A DNA stretch of 64,000 nucleotides. Source: Methanoregula sp. Lineage in GTDB: Archaea > Halobacteriota > Methanomicrobia > Methanomicrobiales > Methanospirillaceae. Below are positions 9,170 to 19,536 of the stretch, piece by piece (position 1 is the stretch's first letter; each line of letters opens with the position of its first letter). A program made the translations under genes and the position numbers. The notes beneath the pieces were generated by a model. That model saw only the letters and a list, made by a program, of their open reading frames with translations, made no database searches and was not told the origin of the DNA. The DNA is taken from contig JAJRCF010000009.1 in the NCBI GenBank assembly GCA_028679075.1, positions 1-64,000 on the forward strand, in the 5' to 3' direction.

Positions 9170-12100
9170 GTTCTGCTCCCTCCTGTAGATTTACTGGGCA
9201 GCGTGATAATAAACATTGTTCCTGTGCCGGGTCCCCTCTCGATAGTCCCCCCCAGCTGGTCGACAAGGCTGTTTGTGAGCCGCAATCCAAGTGAATCTGT
9301 CTCCTTCCAGTCAAATCCCGGCTTCAGCCCCGGCCCGTCATCCTTGATCACAAGCGTAATCAGGTTGTCCCTTAAGTGGCTGCTGATACTGAGAGTACCG
9401 GACCTGTTGTCCGGGAAGGCATGCCTGAGCGCATTGGAGATGAGCTCGTTCAGGATCAGCCCGAGAGGGATCGCGGTGTCAATGTCCAGCGCGATCTTCC
9501 CGATCTCTGTCAGGAGCGTTACCCGGCGGTGGTCGACCCCGTAGGACGCGAATAACTGGGTGGCGAGAAACCGTGTGTAATCGTACAGGTCGATCGATGA
9601 GAGGTTCTCCGACAGGTAGAGTTTTTCGTGGACAAGAGACATCGCCCGGACGCGGTTCTGCGTTTCTGCGAGCACCTGCTTCATCCATGGATCTTCCAGC
9701 GTGCGTATCTGGAGTTTTGTTAAGCTGATGATAATCTGGAGGTTGTTGTTCACCCGGTGGTGGATCTCCCGCAGGAGCAGCACTTTCTCGTCCAGCGATG
9801 CCCGGATCGCAGCCTCGTCCTGTTTCTGGCGGGTGATATCGTGGGCGGCGACGATGATCCGTGCATCGGTGGCATCCTTTCCCCGGAACAGGGTGGAATT
9901 CACGGTGAGCGGTGTGAGGTGGCCGTCGGTCCTCCTGAGCTGGATCGTATATTCAATCATCCTCTTTTCACGGAGCTGGTCGAGAATATCCTCAGGGGTC
10001 GTGTTGTCGATGAGGTAACGGGAATACGAGGTCCCGATCAGCTGGTCCCGGGGGATACCCGTCAGCAATTCAGCAGCAGCATTCACATCCAGTATCGTGC
10101 CGGTCAGGTCGAGCACGACCATGAGGTCCGGGTTTGCTTCGATTACCGACCGGGTATAGGTAAGAACATCCTGTACTTCCTGTTCGGCATTCTTGCGCTG
10201 GACGATCTCTTCATGTAAAGCCTGCGTCCGGTCCCTGACGATCTTTTCGAGATCCGCATTCAGCTGTGCAAGTTCATCTTCCGTCTTCTTGAGCCGGGTG
10301 ATATCCCGCATCGATTCGATGGCTCCGATGATGGCGCCTTTTGCATCGTACAACGGGGATGCAACCAGTGCGAAAATGAGCTTTCTTCCATCGGGGCGCA
10401 GCAGTTCTGTCTGGGCCATGACCGATAGTCCCTCATCCCGTATTCCCGTGTATCCCATGCGGCCAAAGTCCTGATCCGGATGAAGAACCAGATCGATCAG
10501 GACCGGGCGCCGTTTCCCATACTGCCAGATACTGTACTCGTAGTTCCCTTTACCAATCATATCTGCTGCAGGGATGCCACTGATCTTTTCATACGCCTGG
10601 TTCCATGCCAGCACGTTCCCTGCCGTGTCGATAACAAACGTTGGATCCGGAAGGAAACTGATGATGTCAGAGAAGAGCTGGCGTGATTCACGGAGTGCCT
10701 CCTCTGCCTCTTTCCGTTCTGTGATATCCTGCCCCTGGGCGATGGTGGTAATAACGGTCTTCCCGTCTTCACCAAAGAGTGTTGCCGAGTTCCAGAGGAT
10801 GGTCCTCACGTCACCGGAAACATGGAGGATCGGGATCTCAACCGTCTCCCAGTGTTCCCCGGCAAGGGTGATTCCAATCTGTTCCAGTGAGGATTCCCTG
10901 CTCGATTCCGGGAAGAGGATGGAGATGTGCTGGCCGATAACCTCCTTCTCGGTCCTTCCGGTCAGGTGCTCGAATGCATGGTTGAACCGGGTGATCCGGA
11001 ACCCCGGGTCCCAGACCATGATAGGGGCATTTGCATAATCGAAGAGGCTTTGCAGGTAATCGTTGGTCTCTTTGAGCAATTCCTCAGCTCTCTTCCGGTC
11101 GGAAATATCCAGGATAATTCCTTCATAATGGGTTATCGTTCCCGAAGCATCGCGACGGATGTGGGTATAGTCCGACACCCAGTATTCTTTTTTGTCTTTC
11201 CCGATGAGCCGGTACTCCTGGGTATAATCGTCGATATGGTGGGTACTGTTGTATTCCACTTCCCCACCTATACGTTGAAGATCATCAGGATGTATGACCG
11301 AACTGAAGAGGATCCTGCCGGAGAGGAAATCTTCGCTGGTATACCCGAACTGGGAGATGTTCTCGCTTACCATCTCGACCGGCCAGTTCTCCTCGGCCTT
11401 CCAGAGGAAAGCAACGGCAGGACTCGTGTTGATGATCTTCAGTTGTCGCTCCTGGATCCGGAGCAGCTCCTGGATCCGGTCCTGTGCGGCTTTCCGCCCG
11501 GTAATGTCCACGAAGACTGCAACAAAATATCCTTTTTCGGGGCTGTATACCGAGATCTGGTGCCACAGCCCAAGTGGTTTGATATACTGTTCAAAGCTCT
11601 CCGGAATACCCGTTTTTGCAATGCGTCCATACCTTTCGAAGAGCTCAGGGACCTGTGCGCGGAAATCCGGCATAACTTCAAGAGCCCGCTTTCCTTCGAC
11701 ATCTCTCTGCCCGGTTATCTCTTCAAACGCACGGTTCACCGACAGGTATACCCAGTCTGATGGCCTGCCCTGGTCGTCATAGATCATGTGCCCGTAGACG
11801 AAGGCTTCAACCATGTTCTCAAAGAGAGTATGATATTTCTTCTCGCTCCTCCGCAGGGCATCCTCCGTCCGTTTCCGGTCCGTGATGTCAAGGAAGGTCA
11901 CAACGGCTCCGATAACCTCCCCTTTGTAACGTTGCGGGTACGACCAGTACTCGGCGGGGAACGATGTGCCGTCGGCCCGCCAGAGTACTTCATCGTCCAC
12001 GTGCGTCCCCTCCCCTTTCCTGAATGCCTGGAAAACCCGGCATTCTTCAACCGGGAAGTGTGATCCGTCCGCACGTTTTGCATGGATCTGCCGGTGCATG

Positions 12101-12993
12101 TTCTTCCCGAGCAGTTCGTCCTGGTGATGGTACCCGAGCACGCGGAGACACGCCTCATTGCAGAATGTGCAGTTGCCGTTCATGTCAAGCCCGTAGATTG
12201 CTTCGGCTGCGGAGTTCAGCAGGAGACGGTTTTTTGCATCGCTCTCCCACAGTGCCTCTTCTGCACGGGTGCGTTCCGTGATGTCGACCCCGACTGCAAT
12301 GAACCTCGGGGACTGGCTGTTCTCATGGGGCAGGACCTTGGTGTTCCACAGGATAGTCTTCCTGGATCCATCCCTGCAGGTGATCGTTGTCCTGAGGTTC
12401 TCCAGGAAATTGTTCTTTGCGATGATCTCCGAGATCTTCCCGGTGATCTCTTTCCGGTATTCAGGTTCCGGGTAGAGCAGTTTCCAGATGGTGTTTTTCC
12501 CAACAACTTCACTTTTTAGATAGCCGCTTATCTCTTCTGCCGCCCGGTTCCATTCACGTATCCTGCCATCTTTTTCCAGTACCATCAGCCAGACATTGGC
12601 ATTCTGGATGATCCCTTCCTGGATATCGCCACTGATTCTCAGGCGGTCCCCTGCCATAACCAGGTTTTCTGAAAGGTATGCGACAAGCACGGCGATGGCA
12701 ATGAATATGAGGGCCCGGAAGACTGCAGATTCAATTTCGACCAGATTATGTGCATCAGACAAGATTGTGGAGGTAAGGTAGAACAGGCTCAGCAGGATGC
12801 TGAGAATAACGCCCTTCTTCCGGTAATGGTACGCGAGGAGCACGATGGGGATATAATACAGGTGCATGAAGACCGTCGTGATGCCCTGCACCGTGCACCA
12901 GGCCGTGAGGAGGATGACGGCACCCGACAGGGCCAGAATTGCCACCTGCCACATCCGTTCGGTCATCAGGAAATCTCTGGAGATCTTCATCAC
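9166..12993 (-). CDS. Membrane multi-PAS histidine kinase, HisKA_2 type
   Basis: 1275 residues. Residues about 15-115 are a four-to-five-helix membrane module containing HLYYIPIVLLAYHYRKKG, which is related to those of three other proteins in the window. Seven PAS domains follow, at about 130, 255, 385, 515, 650, 780 and 950, several with PAC-type linkers (DITERKxAE). A coiled coil near 910-940 precedes the last PAS domain. The phosphotransfer helix has EIHHRVNNNLQ (His1078/His1079), the HisKA_2/HWE-like signature. The ATPase domain shows ILNELISNALRHAFP and DDGPG. It is coupled by ATGA overlap to the REC-GAF regulator and lies 48 bases after the preceding kinase. The ligand is unknown. Confidence 0.93.
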   Translation of the reverse strand: MMKISRDFLMTERMWQVAILALSGAVILLTAWCTVQGITTVFMHLYYIPIVLLAYHYRKKGVILSILLSLFYLTSTILSDAHNLVEIESAVFRALIFIAIAVLVAYLSENLVMAGDRLRISGDIQEGIIQNANVWLMVLEKDGRIREWNRAAEEISGYLKSEVVGKNTIWKLLYPEPEYRKEITGKISEIIAKNNFLENLRTTITCRDGSRKTILWNTKVLPHENSQSPRFIAVGVDITERTRAEEALWESDAKNRLLLNSAAEAIYGLDMNGNCTFCNEACLRVLGYHHQDELLGKNMHRQIHAKRADGSHFPVEECRVFQAFRKGEGTHVDDEVLWRADGTSFPAEYWSYPQRYKGEVIGAVVTFLDITDRKRTEDALRRSEKKYHTLFENMVEAFVYGHMIYDDQGRPSDWVYLSVNRAFEEITGQRDVEGKRALEVMPDFRAQVPELFERYGRIAKTGIPESFEQYIKPLGLWHQISVYSPEKGYFVAVFVDITGRKAAQDRIQELLRIQERQLKIINTSPAVAFLWKAEENWPVEMVSENISQFGYTSEDFLSGRILFSSVIHPDDLQRIGGEVEYNSTHHIDDYTQEYRLIGKDKKEYWVSDYTHIRRDASGTITHYEGIILDISDRKRAEELLKETNDYLQSLFDYANAPIMVWDPGFRITRFNHAFEHLTGRTEKEVIGQHISILFPESSRESSLEQIGITLAGEHWETVEIPILHVSGDVRTILWNSATLFGEDGKTVITTIAQGQDITERKEAEEALRESRQLFSDIISFLPDPTFVIDTAGNVLAWNQAYEKISGIPAADMIGKGNYEYSIWQYGKRRPVLIDLVLHPDQDFGRMGYTGIRDEGLSVMAQTELLRPDGRKLIFALVASPLYDAKGAIIGAIESMRDITRLKKTEDELAQLNADLEKIVRDRTQALHEEIVQRKNAEQEVQDVLTYTRSVIEANPDLMVVLDLTGTILDVNAAAELLTGIPRDQLIGTSYSRYLIDNTTPEDILDQLREKRMIEYTIQLRRTDGHLTPLTVNSTLFRGKDATDARIIVAAHDITRQKQDEAAIRASLDEKVLLLREIHHRVNNNLQIIISLTKLQIRTLEDPWMKQVLAETQNRVRAMSLVHEKLYLSENLSSIDLYDYTRFLATQLFASYGVDHRRVTLLTEIGKIALDIDTAIPLGLILNELISNALRHAFPDNRSGTLSISSHLRDNLITLVIKDDGPGLKPGFDWKETDSLGLRLTNSLVDQLGGTIERGPGTGTMFIITLPSKSTGGSRT

Positions 12994-13041
12994 AATCGCC
13001 GCCCCCTTCCTGTCATGGTGGCAGATCCCTTGAACACAGGG

Positions 13042-15825
13042 CTAGTCTTTCTCATGCAGCACCATGGTAAACGATGTCCCGGCCGTCCGGTCGAGTTCGA
13101 TTGTCCCGTCGAGCTGGTCCACGAGCGTGTTGACCAGGCGGAGTCCCAGCGACGGGGCATTCTGCCAGTCCAGGGTCTCCGGCATCCCGATGCCATTGTC
13201 CCGGAACCGGACGTTCAGGAGGTGACCTTCTTTCTTAACACTGACCTCGATCTCGCCCGGTCTCCCGTCAGGGAATGCATATTTCAGTGAATTGGTAATT
13301 AACTCATTCACGATCAGGCCCAGCGGGATTGCACTGCTGATACCCACTTCCACGCCGACGATATCCGTTTTGAAGGTGACCCCCTGCGCTTTTGCCCCAT
13401 AGGACTGGAAGAGGCCCGTGCCAAGGAACCGGAGATAATCCCTGAGATCGATCCTCTCGATGTTTTCCGCTTTGTAGAGTTTCTCGTGGACAAGTGCCAT
13501 CGCCTTGACCCGGCTCTGGCTGTCACGGATCACCGAAAGGGTAGCCTCATCGGTAATGGAGCGGGCCTGGAGGTTCAGCAGGCTCACGATGATCTGGAGG
13601 TTGTTCTTGACCCGGTGGTGGATCTCCTTTACAAGCATGACCTTCTCGTCAAGCGATGCCCGGAGTTTGTTCTCGGCTTCGAGGCGCTGGTTGACCTCCT
13701 CCTGCAGGGACTCATTTGTTTTCTGGAGTTCCAGGGTCCGCTCTTTCACCCGTTCCTCAAGGGTGGTGTTCAGCGCCCGGATCTCCGATTCCATCAGTTT
13801 GCGGCCGGTAATATCCAGGGCAACACCGGTCACATGCGCTGCATTTCCCTCCGGGTCCATGTCAACGACCTTGCCCCGTGCGAGAATCCATCTCCATGTC
13901 CCGTCCTTTGCCCGGAAACGGAATTCAAGTTCAAGGACCGGCACTCTCTCCTCGATCTGTTGCATCTGGCTCGCAACCATGCGGTCCTGGTCATCGGGAT
14001 GGACAAGCTCAAGCCACGCATTGTAGGTGGCGGGAAATTCCCCGGGCTGGTACCCGCACATCGTGAAGAAACGGTCGCTGAAAAATCCTTTTCCCTCGGG
14101 AAGGTGCAGGTCCCAGAGTGCGGCATCCGCCCCTTCGAGTGCGAGCCTCAGCTGTGCCTCGCTCCTCCTGAGTTCCTCCTCTGCCCTCTTACGGTCAGTA
14201 ACGTCCCGGATCGTTCCAACCAGTGCCTTGACCGAGCCATCCGCTTCGTGTACGGGGATCGCGGTGATCAGGGTATCGATGATGGTGCCATCTTTTTTCC
14301 GGAGCCGGACCGGGAATTCTTTGATATATCCCTCCTGTATAATCTTTTTAATAAATACCGTGCGCTCCTCACTTCGCTCGTAGAGGCTGGAGATGGAGAC
14401 CGGCATGAGTTCGTCCCTGCTGCCATAGCCAAACATCTCCAGGGCTGCATTGTTGAAATCAATCCACCGGCCATCCGGTGAAGTGATAAAGACGCAGTCC
14501 CGGGACGTGGTAAAGAACTCGCGGTATTTCGCCTCGCTCTCGCGCAGTGCCTCCTCGGCTTTCATACGCTCGGTAATATCCCTGCCCACGGACTGGTATT
14601 CGGTCAGCACTCCCCGGCGATCAAATATTCCCCTGTCCGTCCACTGCTGCCACCGGACCTCCCCGCCCGGCATGATGATCCGGTGCTGGACCGTGCCTAC
14701 CGGGTTATCGGGGGTGATCGATGCGAAGAACTGCGTCAGTACCGGCCGGTCTTCAGGGGGTATCTCCGGCCGGAACCGGTGCCCGATGATCTCGCTGCAG
14801 CGTTTGTTGAAATACGTGCAATACGCTTCATTGGCAAAGAGGTGCGTTCCGTCAGGAAGGAACCGGCAGATGAACTCGGTCTGGCTCTGGACGATATTCC
14901 TGTACCGCTCCTCGCTCCTCTTCAACGCGTCTTCTGCCCGCCGGCATTCTGTAACGTCAATCCCGATGCCGACAAAAAAGTCAGGTTTCCCGGCCCCCTG
15001 CTTCACGGGCCTGCCGTGCCATTCGACGATAAAGCTGTTCCCGGATTTGCTGATGACCCGGTTTACGCTGGTGGTTGCCTTCCCTTCAACGGTGATCTCC
15101 TCAAATACCCTGGTCAGGTCTTCCCGGTCTTCCGCCGGGACAAAGGTCGTGAGGTAATCCATCCCCTGCACTTCTTCCAGCGTGTATCCCAGCGCATCGA
15201 GCAGGGCACGGTTCATCGTGATCGTCCTGCCATCCGTCCTGATGGCAACATAAAACGTTGGCAACGTATCCAGTAACAGGTGAGTGAATTCCTGCTCATC
15301 CTTTAGCGCCTTCTCGGCCGCTTTGCTCCTGGCGATATCGGCTTCGAGTTCCATCACTTTCTTTTCGAGTTTTTTGAACAGTACCTCGTTATACTGCACC
15401 AGGATCTCGTTCTCTGCTCTCCTGGGGGCTGCGGGTGATTTTGCCGGTTGCTGCCGGTATTCCGAAAGGACCTCTCGGATCTCCTTCACGAGAAAATCCG
15501 GTTTCTGCGGCTTGACCATGAACCGGTCAGCCCCGAGGTTGTATGCCAGTCGTTCGGCCTCGGGATCGGTATAGGTTGCGGTATAGAATATGAACGGGAT
15601 ATGTTTCAGCCGGTTATCGGCCTTCCACTGCCGGCAGAGCTCGAATCCGTCCATCACCGGCATCAGGATATCGGTGATGATGAGATCCGGCAGATCGCGT
15701 TTTGCCGCATCAAGGGCCTCTGCACCATTTTTTACAGAAGTTACGAGAAAACCGTTTCCTTTCAGGATCGATTCCAGGAGGTAGCGGTTCTGTTCAATGT
15801 CATCCACGATCAGGATCCGGGTCAT
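13042..15825 (-). CDS. Receiver-PAS hybrid histidine kinase, HisKA_2 type
   Basis: 927 residues. The N-terminal receiver ([13 protein letters not shown]; Asp52 in TDILMPVMDG) leads through a coiled coil (130-185) to four PAS domains (about 190, 330, 450, 580). A HisKA_2 helix (EIHHRVKNNLQ, His736/His737) and an ATPase domain (IVNELITNSLKYAFP, DNGIGMP) follow. There are no membrane segments. The frame continues 32 codons upstream of the chosen ATG, but that part is out-of-frame translation of the preceding gene. The ATG at 15825 starts a canonical receiver and overlaps the previous stop (ATGA). The receiver-first order suggests it takes phosphate from an upstream kinase and passes the signal on. 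Part of its receiver DNA is nearly identical to that of the gene at 18223. Confidence 0.93.
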   Translation of the reverse strand: MTRILIVDDIEQNRYLLESILKGNGFLVTSVKNGAEALDAAKRDLPDLIITDILMPVMDGFELCRQWKADNRLKHIPFIFYTATYTDPEAERLAYNLGADRFMVKPQKPDFLVKEIREVLSEYRQQPAKSPAAPRRAENEILVQYNEVLFKKLEKKVMELEADIARSKAAEKALKDEQEFTHLLLDTLPTFYVAIRTDGRTITMNRALLDALGYTLEEVQGMDYLTTFVPAEDREDLTRVFEEITVEGKATTSVNRVISKSGNSFIVEWHGRPVKQGAGKPDFFVGIGIDVTECRRAEDALKRSEERYRNIVQSQTEFICRFLPDGTHLFANEAYCTYFNKRCSEIIGHRFRPEIPPEDRPVLTQFFASITPDNPVGTVQHRIIMPGGEVRWQQWTDRGIFDRRGVLTEYQSVGRDITERMKAEEALRESEAKYREFFTTSRDCVFITSPDGRWIDFNNAALEMFGYGSRDELMPVSISSLYERSEERTVFIKKIIQEGYIKEFPVRLRKKDGTIIDTLITAIPVHEADGSVKALVGTIRDVTDRKRAEEELRRSEAQLRLALEGADAALWDLHLPEGKGFFSDRFFTMCGYQPGEFPATYNAWLELVHPDDQDRMVASQMQQIEERVPVLELEFRFRAKDGTWRWILARGKVVDMDPEGNAAHVTGVALDITGRKLMESEIRALNTTLEERVKERTLELQKTNESLQEEVNQRLEAENKLRASLDEKVMLVKEIHHRVKNNLQIIVSLLNLQARSITDEATLSVIRDSQSRVKAMALVHEKLYKAENIERIDLRDYLRFLGTGLFQSYGAKAQGVTFKTDIVGVEVGISSAIPLGLIVNELITNSLKYAFPDGRPGEIEVSVKKEGHLLNVRFRDNGIGMPETLDWQNAPSLGLRLVNTLVDQLDGTIELDRTAGTSFTMVLHEKD

Positions 15826-16214
15826 TCCCCGGCACCCCGAAAACGTTCGGCAGGAATGAACCGGGCGATCTGGTCGGAAAAGGTCTTCGGGTTGATCGGC
15901 TTCTCGATATACCCGGTGCATCCTGCGGCAAGTGCCTTCTCCCGGTCCCCTGCCATTGCATAGGAGGTGAGGGCAACAATGGGTATCATGCTCACGTGAG
16001 GAATTTTCCTCAGTTCGCGTGCGGTCGCGTACCCGTCCATGACCGGGAGCTGGATATCGAGCAGGATCAGTTCAGGCATCTCCTTTGTTGCCATGCCGAT
16101 ACCCTCCCTGCCGTCATGCGCCCGTACCACTGCATATCCCTTTGCGTTCAGGATGAAGTTCACCAGGTAGTAGTTCTGGTCATTGTCCTCGATATAGAGC
16201 ACTTTGATCGTCAT
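15822..16214 (-). CDS. Stand-alone receiver (CheY-like) response regulator
   Basis: 130 residues, a single receiver domain: acidic pair in YIEDND, phosphoacceptor Asp53 in [12 protein letters not shown], switch residues LTSYAM and EKPINP. There is no output domain. Both ends overlap neighbours by ATGA (kinase upstream, receiver-kinase downstream). This suggests it shuttles phosphate between the membrane kinase at 16211 and the hybrid kinase at 13042; that relay is inference. Confidence 0.95.
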   Translation of the reverse strand: MTIKVLYIEDNDQNYYLVNFILNAKGYAVVRAHDGREGIGMATKEMPELILLDIQLPVMDGYATARELRKIPHVSMIPIVALTSYAMAGDREKALAAGCTGYIEKPINPKTFSDQIARFIPAERFRGAGE

Positions 16215-18127
16215 GATTCACTCCGGTAAGCCGGGACCGTGAAACTGAACGTGCTGCCCCTGCCCGGTTCACTCTCCACGTCAACAGTTCCGCCCATCAG
16301 GTTGACGAGCCGTTTTGAGATCGAGAGCCCGAGGCCGGTGCCTTCGTACTTCCGGGTCAGGCCGGTCTCGACCTGCGTGAACGGCCGGAATAACTTCTCC
16401 AGGTCTTCCTTTTTGATCCCGATGCCCGAATCGGCAACACTGATCCGGACAAATGTTTCCTGCAGCGAGCAGGTGATCCGGATCTGTCCCTGCTCGGTGA
16501 ACTTGATCGCATTGGAGAGCAGGTTTAAGAGGACCTGCTCGACCCTGCGGCTGTCCGCCGTGACCATCCCCACCTCCGGTGCAACTTCGAGAACGAGGGC
16601 AAGGTGTTTCGCTTCCGCCAGGGGCCGGACTGTCCGGACGGTTTTATCGATCACCGGCCTGATCTCGAACCGTTCGTTTGCGATCTTCAGCTGCCCGGCC
16701 TCGATCCTGGAGAGGTCCAGCACGTCGTTGATCAGGGCGAGCAGGTGCTCGGAGCTGTCCGAGACCATGGTGAGCTGTTTCTTCTGCTCCTCGTTCAGGG
16801 GCCCGGCCATCTCCTGGAGGAGGATCCCTGAGAACCCGATGATGGAGTTGAGCGGCGTCCGGAGTTCGTGGGACATCGTGGCGAGGAACGCGGACTTGAG
16901 CCGGTCCGCAGATTCTGCGGCTTCCTTTGCCTGGGCGAGCTCGCGGGTGCGTTCGGCAACGAGATCTTCGAGATGGTCCCGGTACGCCTCCAGCTCGAGA
17001 AGTGCCTGTTCCCGTCCCTCCTTTTCTTCATGGATCTTCCCGACCATTGCTTTGAACGAACGGGCAAGGCTCCCGATCTCCCCGGCTCCCCCGGTCCCGA
17101 TGGTCTGGTCAAGGTCACCGGTCTCGGCAATCCTCCGGCTCACCTCCGTCAGGCTGGTGAGCGGCCGGATGACGGTAAGGTTGAGGGCGATAAGGGTAAT
17201 TACGCTGAGCAGCACGAGGGCCAGGAGGACAAAGAGGAGAATAGGCAGGACGGAGTCGTTGATCGCTTGCTCGATGGTACTGAACGGGACAAAGGTACCG
17301 ATCTTCCACCCGAGTTCCGGGGATGTATAGTACATCAGGTACGTCCCGTTGAGTACCAGCATGCCTTCCTTTGTTGTAAGGAACACCGGGGTCTGGTCGC
17401 CAAGGAGAAGGCTGATATTTCTGTACAGGAGGGATGAATCATGGCTGGCAAGGATCGTGCCCTGCCGGTCGACAAGGACCATCTCACTGCCATCCACACT
17501 GCCAACCGTGGAGATGTAACTGGTCAGGTTGACAAGGGTGATATCGGCACCAATGACCCCGATCATCGTCCCGTTATGGTCAAGGACCGGTGTTACAATC
17601 CCGATGTTCACATCGTCCGTGGTGACTGCCTTGTAGGGATCGGTTACGGAGACTGTGCCCTGGTGTTCCTTTGCAAGGATATACCAGGGCCGTTCACGGG
17701 GATCATATGCGGTAGGCCGCGCCCGTGGATATGACCGGACAGACGCTCCGTTCTCCCTGCCCATGTATACCGAGCTGACAAACGGGTGCGAGGTCTGGTA
17801 ATCTCTCAGTATATCGATGATATGCTGTTCATCTTCGCCGATGGAATACCGGAATGTCTCTTCTGTGGCGTTCAGAAAATTCGTGAATCCTTCGTCATTC
17901 CGTGTCTGGATGCGATCATTGAGCGACAGTGCAAGGACATCATATTTCGCAGCGCTGATGAAGTTGGAGAGGGCAAAATCGATATGCCTGAGTTGGGTGA
18001 TGGAATCCCCGGAAATCGTGTCAAGGTTCTGCTTGTGCAGGGTCGAGGGCAACACCCCGCCAATCAGCACCAGTACCAGTACTGCTATGCAAAGGTACAG
18101 GATCAGGACCCGTGACTGGAGTTTCAT
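16211..18127 (-). CDS. Membrane histidine kinase with extracellular Cache sensor and HAMP
   Basis: 638 residues. There is a transmembrane helix at about 8-28 ([19 protein letters not shown]). An extracellular double-Cache-type sensor follows at 30-285, with [20 protein letters not shown] and VIGADITL typical of the family. Then come a second helix (about 293-320), HAMP ([19 protein letters not shown]), a coiled coil, HisKA with [15 protein letters not shown] (His420) and an ATPase domain ([35 protein letters not shown]). The frame extends to 18211, but the ATG at 18127 begins the membrane helix and has a TATA box about 29 bases upstream. It is the first gene of the operon, probably sensing small organic ligands. 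Confidence 0.95.
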   Translation of the reverse strand: MKLQSRVLILYLCIAVLVLVLIGGVLPSTLHKQNLDTISGDSITQLRHIDFALSNFISAAKYDVLALSLNDRIQTRNDEGFTNFLNATEETFRYSIGEDEQHIIDILRDYQTSHPFVSSVYMGRENGASVRSYPRARPTAYDPRERPWYILAKEHQGTVSVTDPYKAVTTDDVNIGIVTPVLDHNGTMIGVIGADITLVNLTSYISTVGSVDGSEMVLVDRQGTILASHDSSLLYRNISLLLGDQTPVFLTTKEGMLVLNGTYLMYYTSPELGWKIGTFVPFSTIEQAINDSVLPILLFVLLALVLLSVITLIALNLTVIRPLTSLTEVSRRIAETGDLDQTIGTGGAGEIGSLARSFKAMVGKIHEEKEGREQALLELEAYRDHLEDLVAERTRELAQAKEAAESADRLKSAFLATMSHELRTPLNSIIGFSGILLQEMAGPLNEEQKKQLTMVSDSSEHLLALINDVLDLSRIEAGQLKIANERFEIRPVIDKTVRTVRPLAEAKHLALVLEVAPEVGMVTADSRRVEQVLLNLLSNAIKFTEQGQIRITCSLQETFVRISVADSGIGIKKEDLEKLFRPFTQVETGLTRKYEGTGLGLSISKRLVNLMGGTVDVESEPGRGSTFSFTVPAYRSES

Positions 18128-18151
18128 GGGTATGGGGAGTATCCTTTTTGG

Positions 18152-18189
18152 TATGATAAGCGTTTCCCCCCTTCTTGCAGGGAAGGGGG
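18152..18189 (-). promoter_or_regulatory. Promoter of the kinase operon with adjacent hairpin
   Basis: On the minus strand a TATA-like cttatcata (18152-18160) is centred about 29 bases before the ATG at 18127. Just upstream of it lies a perfect 8-7-8 inverted repeat, cccccttc at 18167-18174 and gaaggggg at 18182-18189. It may end transcripts from the gene at 18223 or act as an operator. Confidence 0.45.
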
Positions 18190-18222
18190 ATGCATAAAAA
18201 CGGGTGCACAAAAAAGATCAGG

Positions 18223-19422
18223 TTATTGTTTTTTAGTAAACCGGTATGATCCATGAGGTACCGTGATCTCGAAACGTGCGCCCTGGCCGGGTGTGCCGTT
18301 TTCAATGATCGTCATACCGGATAAGGTGAGAAATTCCCGGGCAAAGAACAGCCCGAATTTCCCCTCCCCCCCTGCGATACGGTCAAAGATCCGGGGCTTC
18401 TGATCAAGGGGAATCCCCCCGCCGGTATCCGTAAAGATGATACACAATCCGGTGGGATCCTCCCTGCAGGAGATGGAAATGCGGGTGTGCGTCCCCCCGT
18501 ACCTGATGGAATTATGGATAAGGTTGTAAAAAACACGGGCGATCAGGGGATCGGTATCAATTTCAAGCCCGGACAGATCGCAGGCCAACGGTACGGTGTG
18601 TTCCTGGCTCTGGAGCGCCATCTGCATCCGGATGGTCTCTTCCAGTGCAATCCAGCGGGAGCGGACCATCCCCATCTGCTGGTAATCCTTGGTATTTTTG
18701 ATCAGGTTCTGGATCGTCCCAAGGATCTCCAGCTGTTTTCCCATGAAGTCGATCTGTTTTCTTTCATTTTTCGGCCTCCGGGATAACTCGATATATCCCC
18801 TGAGTGCCGTTACCTTATTCTGGATATCCTGGTACGTGACCTCCGTCATGAGGGCGAGTTTACGGTTTGCCAGGAGGATCTTTTCTTCTGCCTTCCTGTG
18901 GAGAGCGATCTCGTCTTCCAGGGCCTTCACTTTTGCCTCCAGCTTGCGGAACAACACCTCGTTATACTGCCGCAGGCTTTCCATCTCATCAAGGGTGGGT
19001 TCCCTGGCATCGGGCCGGCCCTGCCCGAATTCCTCGATCACTTCACCGACAATCCGGCTCATGACGTCGGGTTTCTGCGGTTTGAGAATAAACCGGTCTG
19101 CCCCGAGGCTCAGGGCAAACTGCTCGTCTTTTGGATCGGTATAGGTTGCGGTATAGAATATGAACGGGATATGTTTCAGCCGGTCATCGGCCTTCCACTG
19201 CCGGCAGAGCTCGAACCCGTCCATCACCGGCATCAGGATATCGGCGATGATCAGGCCAGGCGGCCTGTCCCGTGCCGCATCCAGTGCTTCGGCGCCATTG
19301 CGGGCGGACTCCACCAGGAAATGGTTCCCTTTCAGGATGGATTCCAGCAGGTACAGGTTCTGCGGATTATCGTCAACGATCAGGATTCTCGAAACGCTGT
19401 CCATACCGGAAATGGCCACCAC
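18223..19422 (-). CDS. Receiver plus kinase-like protein lacking the phosphoacceptor histidine
   Basis: 399 residues. The receiver domain (10-125) has Asp61 in ADILMPVMDGFE. A coiled coil (145-190) leads to a DHp-like helix and an ATPase domain with N-box FYNLIHNSIRYGG, DTGGGIP and GKFGLFFAREFL. In the related kinase at 48083 the DHp helix reads ITRHDILNQ; here it reads VTYQDIQNK, with Gln198 where the histidine belongs. It therefore cannot autophosphorylate in the usual way. The shared signature NYQ..G..SRW after the helix shows the two are homologous. The start is GTG at 19422; an in-frame ATG at 19404 is an alternative. Confidence 0.88.
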   Translation of the reverse strand: MVAISGMDSVSRILIVDDNPQNLYLLESILKGNHFLVESARNGAEALDAARDRPPGLIIADILMPVMDGFELCRQWKADDRLKHIPFIFYTATYTDPKDEQFALSLGADRFILKPQKPDVMSRIVGEVIEEFGQGRPDAREPTLDEMESLRQYNEVLFRKLEAKVKALEDEIALHRKAEEKILLANRKLALMTEVTYQDIQNKVTALRGYIELSRRPKNERKQIDFMGKQLEILGTIQNLIKNTKDYQQMGMVRSRWIALEETIRMQMALQSQEHTVPLACDLSGLEIDTDPLIARVFYNLIHNSIRYGGTHTRISISCREDPTGLCIIFTDTGGGIPLDQKPRIFDRIAGGEGKFGLFFAREFLTLSGMTIIENGTPGQGARFEITVPHGSYRFTKKQ

Positions 19423-19458
19423 CCCCAGTTAACTGAATTGTACGGTAAATGTCTCGGA

Positions 19459-19471
19459 TTTATAAAAAAGG
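19459..19471. promoter_or_regulatory. TATA element between divergent genes
   Basis: The sequence tttataaaaaagg reads acceptably in both directions. It is about 42 bases upstream of the GTG at 19422 (minus) and about 72 bases from the ATG at 19537 (plus). It is the only strong box in the gap. Confidence 0.4.
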
Positions 19472-19536
19472 TACCGGTCCCATCCAATGAAACCAATACC
19501 TAAAAACCCCCGGGCCAAATACTATCCGGAAGATAC

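Noticed and set aside
15826-15921. 32-codon extension of the receiver-kinase
   Set aside because: Lies within the preceding receiver gene; the ATG at 15825 overlaps that gene's stop and begins a canonical receiver.
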